DNA of 64,000 nt from assembly GCA_032768795.1 (NCBI GenBank), contig CP136497.1:498501-562500 (forward strand), in the 5' to 3' direction. The notes under the pieces were generated by a model. The model did not search any database and was not told the origin of the DNA. It was given only the letters and a program-made list of their open reading frames with translations. The translations under genes and the position numbers were made by a program. The stretch's first letter is position 1, and each line of letters begins with the position of its first letter. Source of the DNA: Tremella fuciformis (taxonomy: Eukaryota > Basidiomycota > Tremellomycetes > Tremellales > Tremellaceae). Positions 23,283 through 33,443 of this stretch are shown here, piece after piece.

Positions 23283-25657
23283 ATGTCTTCGTCTGTACAG
23301 GCGACTCCCCACTCGAAGCGCAAACCCACATCGCCCGCTCCTCACACCGTCTCGCCTGCATCACACCCCGCGCCCACGCCGGGCGGTCCGACCTCGGCCA
23401 TCTCGGCCGGCGCTGAGGCCGGGGGGAGCATGGAAGAGGACGGGTTCACCAAGGTGATGACGAAGAAAGAACGGGGGAAGCTGCGCAAGGTCGAGCGGCA
23501 TCGTCCTCGATTCCATTTCGACCAGAGCGCGTTCAAGAATGGCAGAAAGATCGGGATAGCCGTGAGTCTACCTTCATTAACGGGGTTGAGTGACGCTGAC
23601 GAGAAGCACATCCGTGATCTCGTCTTGTACATCAATGCCGATGCTCAAAAGCCCAATTGGATCTTCGCCGAGGTCAGTCATCTCTATTCAGTGCTCGGGA
23701 TTCCCGATGCTGACAGATAGAACCACTCTTTCATCTCCCATACTGTCGTCTTGCTTGTCCCCGGCCTCTTGCCTGAACATCTTGGCTTGCCCCCCGTACC
23801 CATCCTAGCCACTCTGCCCTTTCCCCTCTCGCCTACCTCCTACGATGTCACCTCTCCCTTACCTCCATCACGAGTTCCCGCAATGGAGGGCATGTTCTCG
23901 TACGGCCTTCCCACCCGTGCACCAGGCGATCAGCGACGCTTGTTTTCCGTCTTGCAGACTCTCTTGAACAGCCCTTTACCGGAGAATCTGAGAAAAGAGA
24001 GGGAGAAGGAGACGAAGAAAGCGACAGGTAAACTCATTCTCCCCACATCGAAGGGCTAGGCTTATGGGCAGAGACAGCGAAAATGGACGGCAAAGGGGCA
24101 CTTATGTACCTCTTGAGCCCTAATCAGATGGTGGAAAACGACTATCGGCTGCCGAGCTACGTCCCTGGTGGCAATAAGCCTTTCATTCCTGGCCTTCAGA
24201 ACGGCCACGATAGTTTGCTCAACGGCTCTCAAGGATCGGTAACAGTCGAGGAAGATCCTCATGAAGGGGTAGCTAGAGCACCGGATGATGGCTGGGTGGA
24301 AGTGGCGGCTGCTACGGGCCCGCCAAGCGGTGGTCGGTATCCCTTGCTGGCCATGGACTGCGAGATGGTCTGTCCAATGGATTCCCGATGATGCGACCGA
24401 GACTGACGCGCAGGTCCTGACGGGCACCGAGCAAGCGCTGGCCCGCGTGTCGGTCGTCGATGTGGAGACGGGTATGACGGTCTTTGACGAGCTCGTCAAG
24501 CCATCAAAGCCTATCACAGACTATCGGACCCAGTCAGCTGCCTTAATGTTTGCCCGCTGGAGCTGACGTCCAGGTGGTCGGGCATCACTGCACAGAAGCT
24601 GGAGCATGCGACGCACACCTTGTCGTCCATCCAAGAAGCCCTTGTCACCGGTCCATCTCCCCTCATCACTCCCAATACCATTCTGCTGGGCCATTCGCTC
24701 GAATGTGACCTCACAGCTCTGCGGGTCAAACATCCCCTCTGTATCGACACTGCGATCATCTTTACTCATCCCCGTGGACCAGCCTACAAGCCGGGCTTGA
24801 AGTGGCTCGCGCAGAAGTGGCTGGGGAGGGAGATTCAGACTAGCGTCAAAGGACATGACTCTGTTGAAGACGCTACGACATGTGTGGACCTGCTCAAGCT
24901 GAAGATTGCTCACGGTGGGTGTTGACGGAAATGTGAGGGGTCTGTGCTGATGAGACTCAGGAACAGAATTTGGCATGTTCATGGACAACAGCGAGCCGAT
25001 CTTTGAACGCATCAGGCGGTACAAGCGTTATGGGTCGGACGAGCTGAGGTCATCGGTCGTCTGCGGCCTCGCACCGAATCATCGCATCCCCTCGACGGAC
25101 GCTGTGACCTACATGCAATGCGCGGACGACGATGCGGTGATCAAGGCAATGAAGGAGAGCGTTGCGGAGAAGAGCTTTGTCTTTGGACGGCTCATGGAGC
25201 TGTCCAACGTGCAGGGATGTGAGTCACAGTCACAGTCGCCAGCGACTGGGGCTGGCGCAGGGGAAAGCCGCTGACAGCTGCAGGGAATACGGATCACGCG
25301 GTGGAGGCGCTGCCCACCCCGAAACCAAACGGCACGCACGCCGAAGACGCTAGTGACGACATGACGGCGCGACCCTCGGCGTTGTCCGCCGCCCTCGAAA
25401 GCTTGAACGAGCGTCTCCGCAGTCTCCACGAGGGCCTACCTGCCGACACTGCGCTTATCGTGCTCAGTGGCCACTCGTCTCCTCTGGAGATCCGCCGTCT
25501 CTCTGATAAACGGCACAAGTGGGAGCGTCTGGTCAAGACGCTGGGCGGCACGGAAGGTGTTCCGAAGGAAGACCGGTGGATGGCAGAGGACGACCGGGAG
25601 CTCGAGGCCGCGGTGAGCGAAGCGAGGGAGGGGATGGCGTTCTTTTGCGTCAAGTAG
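23283..25657 (+). CDS. REX1: Rex1-type 3'-5' RNA exonuclease (DEDDh)
   Basis: This is an RNase D/DnaQ-fold exonuclease of the Rex1/Rexo1 group, which trims 5S rRNA, 5.8S rRNA and tRNA 3' ends in the nucleus. The start is ATG at 23283; residues 1-80 are Pro/Ser-rich. The exonuclease motifs are all visible: LAMDCEM (Exo I) near 24350, GHSLECDLTAL (Exo II) near 24690, then DTAIIFTHP and KGHDSVEDATTCVDLLKLK (Exo III, with HD and D). KPGLKWLAQKWLG is the family signature between them. After the nuclease domain come about 200 residues, ending in an EAVSEAREGMAFFCVK tail, without a domain I recognise. About eight introns are present. Confidence 0.88.
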
Positions 25658-26819
25658 TGCGCAGCAGCATTTGCATTGGCATTGGAATTGGCATGGGGCA
25701 TGTTGTATGCATTCGACTGGCAATCTGACCGTCCCAGGAGGCAAGAGGGACTCTCGGCAATTCTCGGCTCGACTTGCGACGCCTTTCTCCTCCGTGATTG
25801 ACGGGAACCCTCCAAGTGTTGCCAAGACATTGCTTTGCAGCGTATACGTCAGAATAGCGACTGTTGACGCCAGACATGCAGGACTATCGGTGAGTGACCT
25901 TCCGGAGACAAGGGGAGTCACATGTCGCTAAGAGACAGAGAGAGAGATATGGAGATTGTGCCTGAACCGATAACGAGCCAAAAGGAGTCATTCCACGCTA
26001 ACGATCATATCCGACACCCCAGCGCCACTTCCAGGCTGCTACGAGCTTCGCAGTGCAATGGCCCTAGCAAAGACAGCGACAACGATGCATACGACGTCGT
26101 CGACGGCTCACATGACAATGGTCAGCATGGGGACGCTTGGTCGTGTGACCAGCCGTGTGGGCGTGAAATTCCGCCATCTGTCGATGCCATACACCATTCA
26201 CCGCTTTCATTCACCGTGTCTGCCTGTCACCGTGAGAACGATACACAAGGACGCTTATCTTTCTGCGCAGGACGGGTCTCAGGATCTCTTCCCTCATTTG
26301 ATTTGGTGCGAAACAACTCCGTCCCGCCCGCAAGCAGGCACACACTCACCCAACAACACCGCTGATCCTCCCTCTGTCGCTGCTCGCTTCTCTTCCACCG
26401 CCCCACCGCACTGACCCTTATCTTACACACTGACCGCTCACTCTCACACACACCGGGGACCAGCCACAGCCGCCCTTGCAGGTAAGAGTTTGAGTGTGTA
26501 ATGATCGTCGGTCGTTCCCTTTGCCCCTTTTCCCACGAACACTACTCTCGGCACTCCGCTCGCCGCTCTCCCCTTCGTTTTCCTGCCTTCACTCCGCTTA
26601 TCGGCCCCACCTCGCACCTCCCCACTGCCACTGCCCTCTTATACTTTACTTGTCCGACACGGTGTTGTCCGAAACGCCTCGCTAGTGACCCACGTTGCAC
26701 CACTCTGCGACATCCACCACACACAAGATAGCCAAAGAACAATATAAGACGTCCCCCCCCCCCCCTCCCCGCTCCACCCGACTGCGACACTGTTCACGCG
26801 CCACGTTCGCCCACTCACC
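25658..26819. promoter_or_regulatory. Long upstream region of the amino acid permease gene
   Basis: No gene is recognised in these 1.16 kb. Overlapping frames at 25922-26414 lack family resemblance. The last 350 bp are strongly pyrimidine-biased, with a C13 tract at 26753-26765 about 55 nt before the ATG. An AATATAAG sequence lies just upstream of the tract. The length suggests a regulated permease promoter. Confidence 0.4.
26753..26765 (+). repeat. C13 homopolymer in the permease leader
   Basis: Thirteen consecutive C residues, followed by T and CCCC, lie in the presumed 5' leader or core promoter. Such runs are length-variable. Confidence 0.8.
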
Positions 26820-28651
26820 ATGTCCGACCTCGCCCCCCACTACTCTGCCCCGCCCTACGATGAGAAGAAGGAGAAAGACATCAGCAGTGCCGAGGCCGCC
26901 GACGTCCAGGTCCTCCCTGCCGGCGAGCTCGAGGACACCCATGTCGACGTCCACACCCACCTCTGTGAGCTAGCCTCCCCTCCCCCGCCTGCTTTGGACT
27001 CGTGCTTACTTGTAGATGACGGTGTTCAGCGTAACATGGAGCAGCGCCACATGCAGATGATCGCCCTCGCCGGCACGCTCGGTACTGGTCTCTTTCTCGG
27101 TTCAGGCAAGGCCATCGCCCATGGCGGTCCTGCCGGCGCCCTCCTCGCCTACATGCTCGTCGGCTCGGTGTGCTACTCGATGTGTAAGTTGCTCCCTCTG
27201 TTTCAGACTTTCAGGATTTGTACTGACGATGAGTGATGTCTCTCGGTGAAATGGCCGTCTTTGCGCCCATCTCGGGCGGGTACATCCACTTTGCCGAACG
27301 GTGGCTCAACCCCGCCGCGGGTTTCGCCCTCGGCTGGCAGGTCCTCTTCACCAACGTCGTCTCGCTCCCGACCGAAATCATCTCGGCCAGTATCCTCCTC
27401 TCGTTCTGGGACACCGGTGCGTCTGCCCCCACACCCTTGAAGGACAGTCGCTGAGACGCAGAATTCCCCGTCAAGCGCCAAGCCGGGTACATTACCATCC
27501 TCGCCGTGCTGACCATCTCGATCAACTACTTTGGCGTGCGCGCGTTCGGCGAGTCCGAGTTCATCTTCTCCTGCATCAAGATCTGCCTCATCGTCGGGCT
27601 CATCCTCGCCGGCCTCATCGTCGACCTCGGCGGCTCGCCCTCGGGCGACCGCATCGGCTTCCGCTACTGGAAGCACCCGGGCGCCTTCGCAGAGTACTAC
27701 ACCACCGGCGGCATGGGCCGCTTCCTCGGCTGGTTCAAGAACCTCGTCCAGGCAGCCTACTCGTACCTCGGCATGGAGCAGATTGCCCTCGCCGCCGCAG
27801 AGGTCAAGAACCCCCGCGTGTCAGTGACAAAGGCGTGCAAGCGCATCTTCTACCGTATCGCCATGTTTTACATTCTCGGCATCCTCATCATCGGCATGCT
27901 CGTCCCGTACGACAACGACCAGCTCCTGCAGGACAACGGCACCGCCGCCTCGTCCCCCTTTGTCATTGCCTTCAACCTCGCCGGCATCAAGGTCTTCCCG
28001 CACATCATCAACGCGGGCGTGCTGACTTCCGCCTTTTCAGCCGGCAACTCGGGCCTCTACGGCGCATCGCGCATGCTGTATGGCTTGTCGCTGCGTGGCC
28101 AGGCGCCCCGGTTTTTCTCCCGGACCACCAAGAAGGGTTTGCCCATCACCGCGCTTACGGCATCCACCATTGCGGTTCCGCTCTCTTACCTCGCCGTCAG
28201 CAGCGGCGCCGAGACGGCCCTCAACTGGCTCAGCAACCTCACGTCCCTCTCGGGCTTCATCACATGGTGCACCATCTCGTTCTCCTTCATCCGCTTCAAA
28301 CAGGGGTGCGACGCTCAGGGTATCGACCGCTCCAAGTTCCACTACTGGAACCGCTTCCAGCCCTGGTTCGCCTACTGGTGTATCTTCTGGTGTCTCATTG
28401 TTATAGTGTTTAACGGGTGGGAAGTGATGGTCCACGGTGGCTGGAACACATCTGACTTCATTGTCGACTACATCAATATCCCGCTCTTCACCATCCTCGT
28501 CGTTGGGTACTGGGTCATCCGGCGACCTCGCCACCTCAAGCCGTCCGAGTTGGACTTTGTTTCCAACATTCCGTCGGACGAGGAGGTGTCGTACGACGAG
28601 CCGCCGCCCAAGAACCTCTTCCACAAGATCTGCAACTACCTCCTTACTTGA
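26820..28651 (+). CDS. Amino acid permease, APC superfamily
   Basis: This is a twelve-helix plasma-membrane amino acid:proton symporter of the fungal AAT family. The start is ATG at 26820 (MSDLAPHYSAPPYDEK). A hydrophilic N-tail of about 55 residues precedes helix 1, RNMEQRHMQMIALAGTLGTG, which holds the unwound GTGLFLGSG substrate-binding loop. SLGEMAVFAPISGGYIHFAER (helix 3) and YLGMEQIALAAAEVKNPRV are also classic. Helix 8 reads SAFSAGNSGLYGASRMLYGL. The cytosolic C-tail is short and acidic. Three introns lie in the first 650 bp and the rest is a single long exon. Substrate specificity cannot be assigned. Confidence 0.92.
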
Positions 28652-29069
28652 GGGGACCCGGAGCAGAGCGGGAAGGGAGGGAGGGGAGGAAGGGGAGGAA
28701 GGGGAAGGGGGGTTGGTCGAAAGTAACAATAATGAAGAGTGTGGCAGGAAAGATAGGAAATAAAAACGTTGTCCATACGAGGCTCGTCTAGTAGACTAGT
28801 TGTACTGGCATGCACTGTGAATGAGTGAGAATGCAAGAGAAGGAAAGAGAAAGCGACACAATGAAAGCAGGGAGGAAAGAGTTGGCGCGAGAGAAAGAGA
28901 AGAGTTGAAAAAGTGCCACACTCGTTCCGCCACACTCGCCAGCCGTCGTCTCAAAGACGTTTTCAGGTAGCTTCAACGACGTTTCACCAACGCTCATCCC
29001 TCTTGCCTCGCAGCTTGAGGGGACCCAAGCGGCACAGAGACGCCAAAAACCAGACAACATGGACAGATA
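28652..29069. other. Permease 3' flank and Mdm12 promoter
   Basis: These 418 bp contain a GGGAGGAAGGGGAGGAAGGGG purine run at about 28677-28710 right after the permease stop, then A-rich sequence leading to the Mdm12 start. No gene is seen. Confidence 0.5.
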
Positions 29070-30395
29070 ATGTCAATCGATATCGACTGGTCCCTCCTCT
29101 CTCCCCCGCCCTTACACTCCCCCCTATCCCCCCATTCCTCCGCCGCCCCTCCCGCAAGCTCTGCCCACCCGCCGGGATCCCTCTCGCTCGCCTCGACCCT
29201 CGTCAACCTCCTCAACACCCACCTATCCTCCCCGTCTCTACCCCGGCCGAGCTTCATAGGCCCCATCACGATCCTCGATTTCCATTTCGGCTCGACCGGC
29301 CCGGATGTCGAGCTCAAAGATGTGCGTGACGTATGGCGGGCCTTCGAGGAAGATCAAGATTCGCCCATGTCTACGCCACTGGAAGACGAGCTCGAGGGCG
29401 AGTCGGATCTGCGGCAGGTCGAGCGGGACGTCTATCCCGCTTCCGCTTCGGCCTATGCCCCGCCGCGCACCGGACCAGGTTTGGGAGTCGCCAGTACGCT
29501 CGACGACGAGCCGTACGAGATGATCCAGCCCAACATGCGCCTGCAAGACCTCGTCGAGCGCCAGCGGGAGCTCGAGCACGAGGACGAAGGCGCAGAGGTC
29601 ATGTCTGTCCTAGGCGGTATCAGCGCCTCCGTGGCTGGTGCCGGCGTGCCCCGTGCGCCGTCGGTATTCTCTATTGGCTCGCCCAGTATCGCCCACGTCG
29701 GGATCGGCGCGAGTATCGCCCGCTCCCGCTCGGCCTCACACGACTTTGGCCCCGTCCGCGCCGCCCCGTTCTCCCCCTCGCTGTCCTTCCGCCCCCCGTC
29801 GACATACGACGGCCTCGCGCCCACGCCCCTCCCCCTGCACCCGCAGGTATTCCCCTCGACCGACCCGACACCGCCGCCCTCGCCGCCCGCGCGCCCGCGT
29901 GACGTCCCGGGTCACTCGCCGTCCGCTCCGGGCGGCCGGTCGTCCAGCCTCCCGAGCCTGCAGCTGCACCTGCGTTACCACCACCGCTCCGACCTCTGCC
30001 TGACCCTGCAGACGAGCCTGCAGGTCAACTACCCCAGCATCGGCTTCATGGCCCTCCCGCTCAAGCTCAGCATCGTCGGCATGACCCTCCGCGCCGAGGT
30101 CGTGCTCGCCTTCGACGCCGAGCGCAGCCGCGTCCACCTGTGCGTCGTCGACGACGACCACGACGAGGGCGAGGACGGCGCTGAGGGCACCGGCGCCGCC
30201 GGCAAGCCGGTGCCCGTTCCCGTGCCGATTGGCCAGCGGGTCCTGCCGAGTCTCACGATGGAGACGGAGATAGGGGACAAGGACACGCATGTCCTGCGCA
30301 ATGTCGGCAAGGTCGAGCGCTTCATCGGCGATGTGGTGCGCAAGACGCTGGTCGACGAGCTGGTCTGGCCAAACTTTCACACCATACAACTGTAG
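29070..30395 (+). CDS. MDM12: Mdm12, ERMES complex SMP-domain subunit
   Basis: This is the cytosolic subunit of the ER-mitochondria encounter structure, a lipid-transfer bridge between Mmm1 and Mdm34. It is an intronless frame of 441 residues. The N-terminus MSIDIDWSLL and the strand FIGPITILDFHFGSTGPDVELKDVRDVW match the Mdm12 start of the SMP domain. The second half of the domain resumes at LQLHLRYHHRSDLCLTLQTSLQVNYP, then FMALPLKLSIVGMTL, and ends VERFIGDVVRKTLVDELVWPNF. Between them lies an unusually long Pro/Ser-rich insertion (about residues 95-300) within the SMP domain, as in other basidiomycete Mdm12 proteins. It is convergent with NOG2, with 74 bp between stops. Confidence 0.92.
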   Translation: MSIDIDWSLLSPPPLHSPLSPHSSAAPPASSAHPPGSLSLASTLVNLLNTHLSSPSLPRPSFIGPITILDFHFGSTGPDVELKDVRDVWRAFEEDQDSPMSTPLEDELEGESDLRQVERDVYPASASAYAPPRTGPGLGVASTLDDEPYEMIQPNMRLQDLVERQRELEHEDEGAEVMSVLGGISASVAGAGVPRAPSVFSIGSPSIAHVGIGASIARSRSASHDFGPVRAAPFSPSLSFRPPSTYDGLAPTPLPLHPQVFPSTDPTPPPSPPARPRDVPGHSPSAPGGRSSSLPSLQLHLRYHHRSDLCLTLQTSLQVNYPSIGFMALPLKLSIVGMTLRAEVVLAFDAERSRVHLCVVDDDHDEGEDGAEGTGAAGKPVPVPVPIGQRVLPSLTMETEIGDKDTHVLRNVGKVERFIGDVVRKTLVDELVWPNFHTIQL

Positions 30396-30469
30396 CACCA
30401 CTCATGATAGATGCAAGCAAGGCATATACATACATACAACCGTCTCGGATCTCACACCCCTGCGGCAGA

Positions 30470-33175
30470 CTACCGCCGCCGCATGCCCGCTGCTGCTGCT
30501 GAACGCTTCTTGCCCGTCCCGGCGTGCCCGCGCTCCTTCTCCGATCCCGGGCGGGGCACTTTGCGCTCCCGATTCCGGTTCTTGACGTTGGCGGTCGTAT
30601 AGAAGTTGCTGCTCTTCTTCTTGTTCGTCGTCATGCGGGCGGCCTTGCTCGGCCTGTCCTCCTCTTCGTTGTCTTCGTCCTCTTCGCGCGCGCGACCTGC
30701 ATGTCAGCTACACCCCTTATGAAATCCTATTTGGTACTCGCCTTTGCCTTTTCTCGCGGCAGATGGAACAGGTGCGACTTCTTCCTCTGCTGGGAGTATG
30801 GATGCGTCCACCGGGAAGATATCTTCCCATGCGAGCTCGGCGTTCTCTGGGTCTTCCTCGTCTTCCTCGTCCTCGTCCTCCTCTTCATCTGCCTCGTCCT
30901 CGTCGTCTTCCTCGTCATCCTCTAGGTCATCCTCCATGTCCACTTCAACACCTTCCGCCCCACCATCCGGTACCGCGTCCACCTCCTCGTCGTCTTGCCG
31001 CTTCGCGTCGTCGCCCAGGAACTTGGTCACCGTGACAATCTGCTTGATCGGCTGCTCGACACCCTTGACGCGCCGCTCGCCGAGGATCTTGCCCAGCGCG
31101 CGCTCCTGCGCCTCCATGACCTCGCGCTCGCCCTCGTGCTCGTCCGTCACGCGCTCCGTATCCAGCGCCTCGCCGTCCAGCGCCGCCTCCTTGCCCTTCG
31201 CGCTGGGCGGCGGGACGAAGAAGGGGATCTTGCCCCTGATCCAGTCGTTCAGCACCATCTTGGCCGCCGCCTCCTGGTCCGGCTCGCCGCCCTTGAGCAG
31301 CTTGCCGCTCTTCTTCGCAATGCTGCTCAACAGCACGGCCGCCCCTTCCTCGCCGTGCCACCCGCCCTCCTTGTGCTCCAGGCCGTACGTCCGCTCGATG
31401 TACTCTGGCCGTACGCGCTCGAGCAGGACGGCGATGTGCTCTGCGGGCGTGGCGAGGTTCTCGACTCGCACGACGCCCTTGAGCACCGTGTCCGTGTCGC
31501 TGTCCCGCGCGGACACGGGCACGACACCGGGGCAGTCGATCAGGTAGATCCGCCGCATCAGGGTGATGTACTGCCACACCTTGGTCTCTCCTGGGATGGG
31601 CGCGACCGTGCACACCTTTTTCTTCTTGAGCGTGTTGATGATGCTCGACTTGCCCACGTTTGGGTACCCGATGAACCCGACCGAGATCTGCTTCTTGTCC
31701 GAGTGGAGGACCGAGAACTGTCGCAGGAGCTGGATCAAGGATCCTTTGCCGAAAGAGTTGTTGATCGATGCGTGGAAGGCGATAGTGGGCGCAGACAATG
31801 AGAGGTGCTTGACCCATCGAGCCTGCGTGTCAGCGACTGTCCTATACGCACAGTTTGAATGCAGCGATAGAATGTCAGACCCCAAACCAAGGGGTCCAGG
31901 CGAGAAGTGTCATTTGACGGCCCAGAGCCCAACTCTTTAGGTCTCCATCGCTTCCCCTGACCCCAGCCGGCGTCCAGAACGGGCGCAGCATGATCCTCAA
32001 GCCACCAAGACGGCGACGATGAGGAGAGGCGCAGACGGGGAAGCGCTCGTTCTTCCACTCTCGTAACAGACCAAATGCGTAGAGATGCCGAAGCGCGCAG
32101 ATAATCTTGACTTGAGGGTGAAGCAATGGTGCAGGAGAGGGAAAATAGACTGTATGGGATACAAAGACTCACCGTGACCCAGGTGGGCACAAGGTCCACC
32201 TTGTTGAGCACATACACCAAGTGCTTGTGTGCCTTCTCCTTGCGCAAGTACTCCACCACCGGTTTACACCGTGTGCCGAGCGGGTCCCGGGCATCCAACA
32301 CGTGGATCACAACGTCACTCGAGTCCAGGACCTTGTACAGCTCTCCCCAGATCCGTCGTGATGTGCCTTTGGCGTAGATGGGCTCTCGGGCAGTAGAAGT
32401 GGTGGGGTGATAGGCATCCGCAGGGTCAATGAAAGCTTCTTCTGCAAGTCGTGAGCTTTGTTCGCGGAGGGTCAGAAAGCTCACCCGCTGCCTCGTCTTC
32501 CTTCGCAATCGAGGTGGATTCGCCCAGCTCTTCCAGAGAGCCGATATCCAACCTGGGACGCTTCCGCTGGGCTTTGGGTCCAAACGTATTCGAAAACGGC
32601 TCGGTCTCCACGATATGAGGTTTCTGAGACATCAGCCAGAGCATTGACGTGGATCGTGGACGTCACCTTGCCTCCCGTCTTCCCCTCCTCCTCGAGCAAG
32701 CCCATCGGCAGCTTATTCCGCCTGAGCAGAACTGAGTATGGGTCCGCCTTTTGAGCGGTCAAAGCTGTCCGGAAGTGATCCAGAGCGGTCTGACTGATGA
32801 CTCGGGTGTTTCCTGAACAATGGTGAGCAAAGCGTCATGTATCGACTGACTGACTTACCGAACCACCGTCGATCAGGCCGAATTCTGCCCGGTTTGGCCT
32901 CATCCTCGCCTTTCTGGAATGCGGCGGCCTGAATGATCTTCCCATCTTTATCCCTCACAGCCTTCCCACCACTCAACATCTTCACACGGGCGGCCTGTTT
33001 GGCATCACGATAGAAGTTCTCGCCTGCACGTCAGCCGGATACTCGACCATGCCAACTCCAGGTCCTCACCCTTGACTCGCTTGAGCGTGAACTCGCCAGA
33101 GCCGGACGATGACTTGGATTTGACCTTGCCAAAGCCAGCATTGGCCTTCCTATCGTGATTCTTCCCTTTGGCCAT
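30470..33175 (-). CDS. NOG2: Nog2/Nug2, circularly permuted nucleolar GTPase
   Basis: This GTPase monitors pre-60S maturation and export. The start is ATG at 33175 ([17 protein letters not shown]). The N-terminal NGP1NT region includes [23 protein letters not shown] and RNKLPMGLL. The GTPase motifs run in permuted order: [11 protein letters not shown] (G4), then [13 protein letters not shown] (G5), [18 protein letters not shown] (G1) and [10 protein letters not shown] (G3), with [12 protein letters not shown] (G2) between G1 and G3. Nog2-type [10 protein letters not shown] and [13 protein letters not shown] follow. The C-terminus has a long Asp/Glu-only stretch and then a basic [20 protein letters not shown] tail. 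Several introns fall in the first third. It shares a 268 bp divergent promoter with the NUP159-like gene. Confidence 0.93.
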
Positions 33176-33443
33176 CTTGTCTCCCCTCTCTCTCACTACT
33201 TGTTTGTCAAGGAGAGAAAAGAGAGAGATGATAGTCTATAGGGCGTCGCCAGAAAACTTCGACCCGGTCAGAGCTCAGAAATAAAAATGCTTCCGTGTGC
33301 TGTCACGTGATCGACGTGTCGCCGCTCATCTCGAAAGCTCAGGTGAACTGAACTGAACCTTTGGACAACTTGATTCTTTGCTTTGTCGCCTCTCCGTTTG
33401 ACTTGGCGCGTACCAGCCAGCGCACACTCACGTTCGGTCAGAG
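33176..33443. promoter_or_regulatory. Divergent promoter, NOG2 / NUP159-like
   Basis: These 268 bp separate two ATGs. A purine run GAGAGAAAAGAGAGAGATG lies on the NOG2 side. Confidence 0.45.

Noticed and set aside
25922..26365. 147-residue ORF upstream of the permease
   Set aside because: It has a low-complexity start (RDRERDME), no family resemblance, another overlapping open frame, and a position inside a likely promoter.
30744..31547. 267-residue Ser-rich plus-strand ORF
   Set aside because: It is antisense to the acidic C-terminal tract of Nog2; a run of Asp/Glu codons reads as Ser on the other strand.
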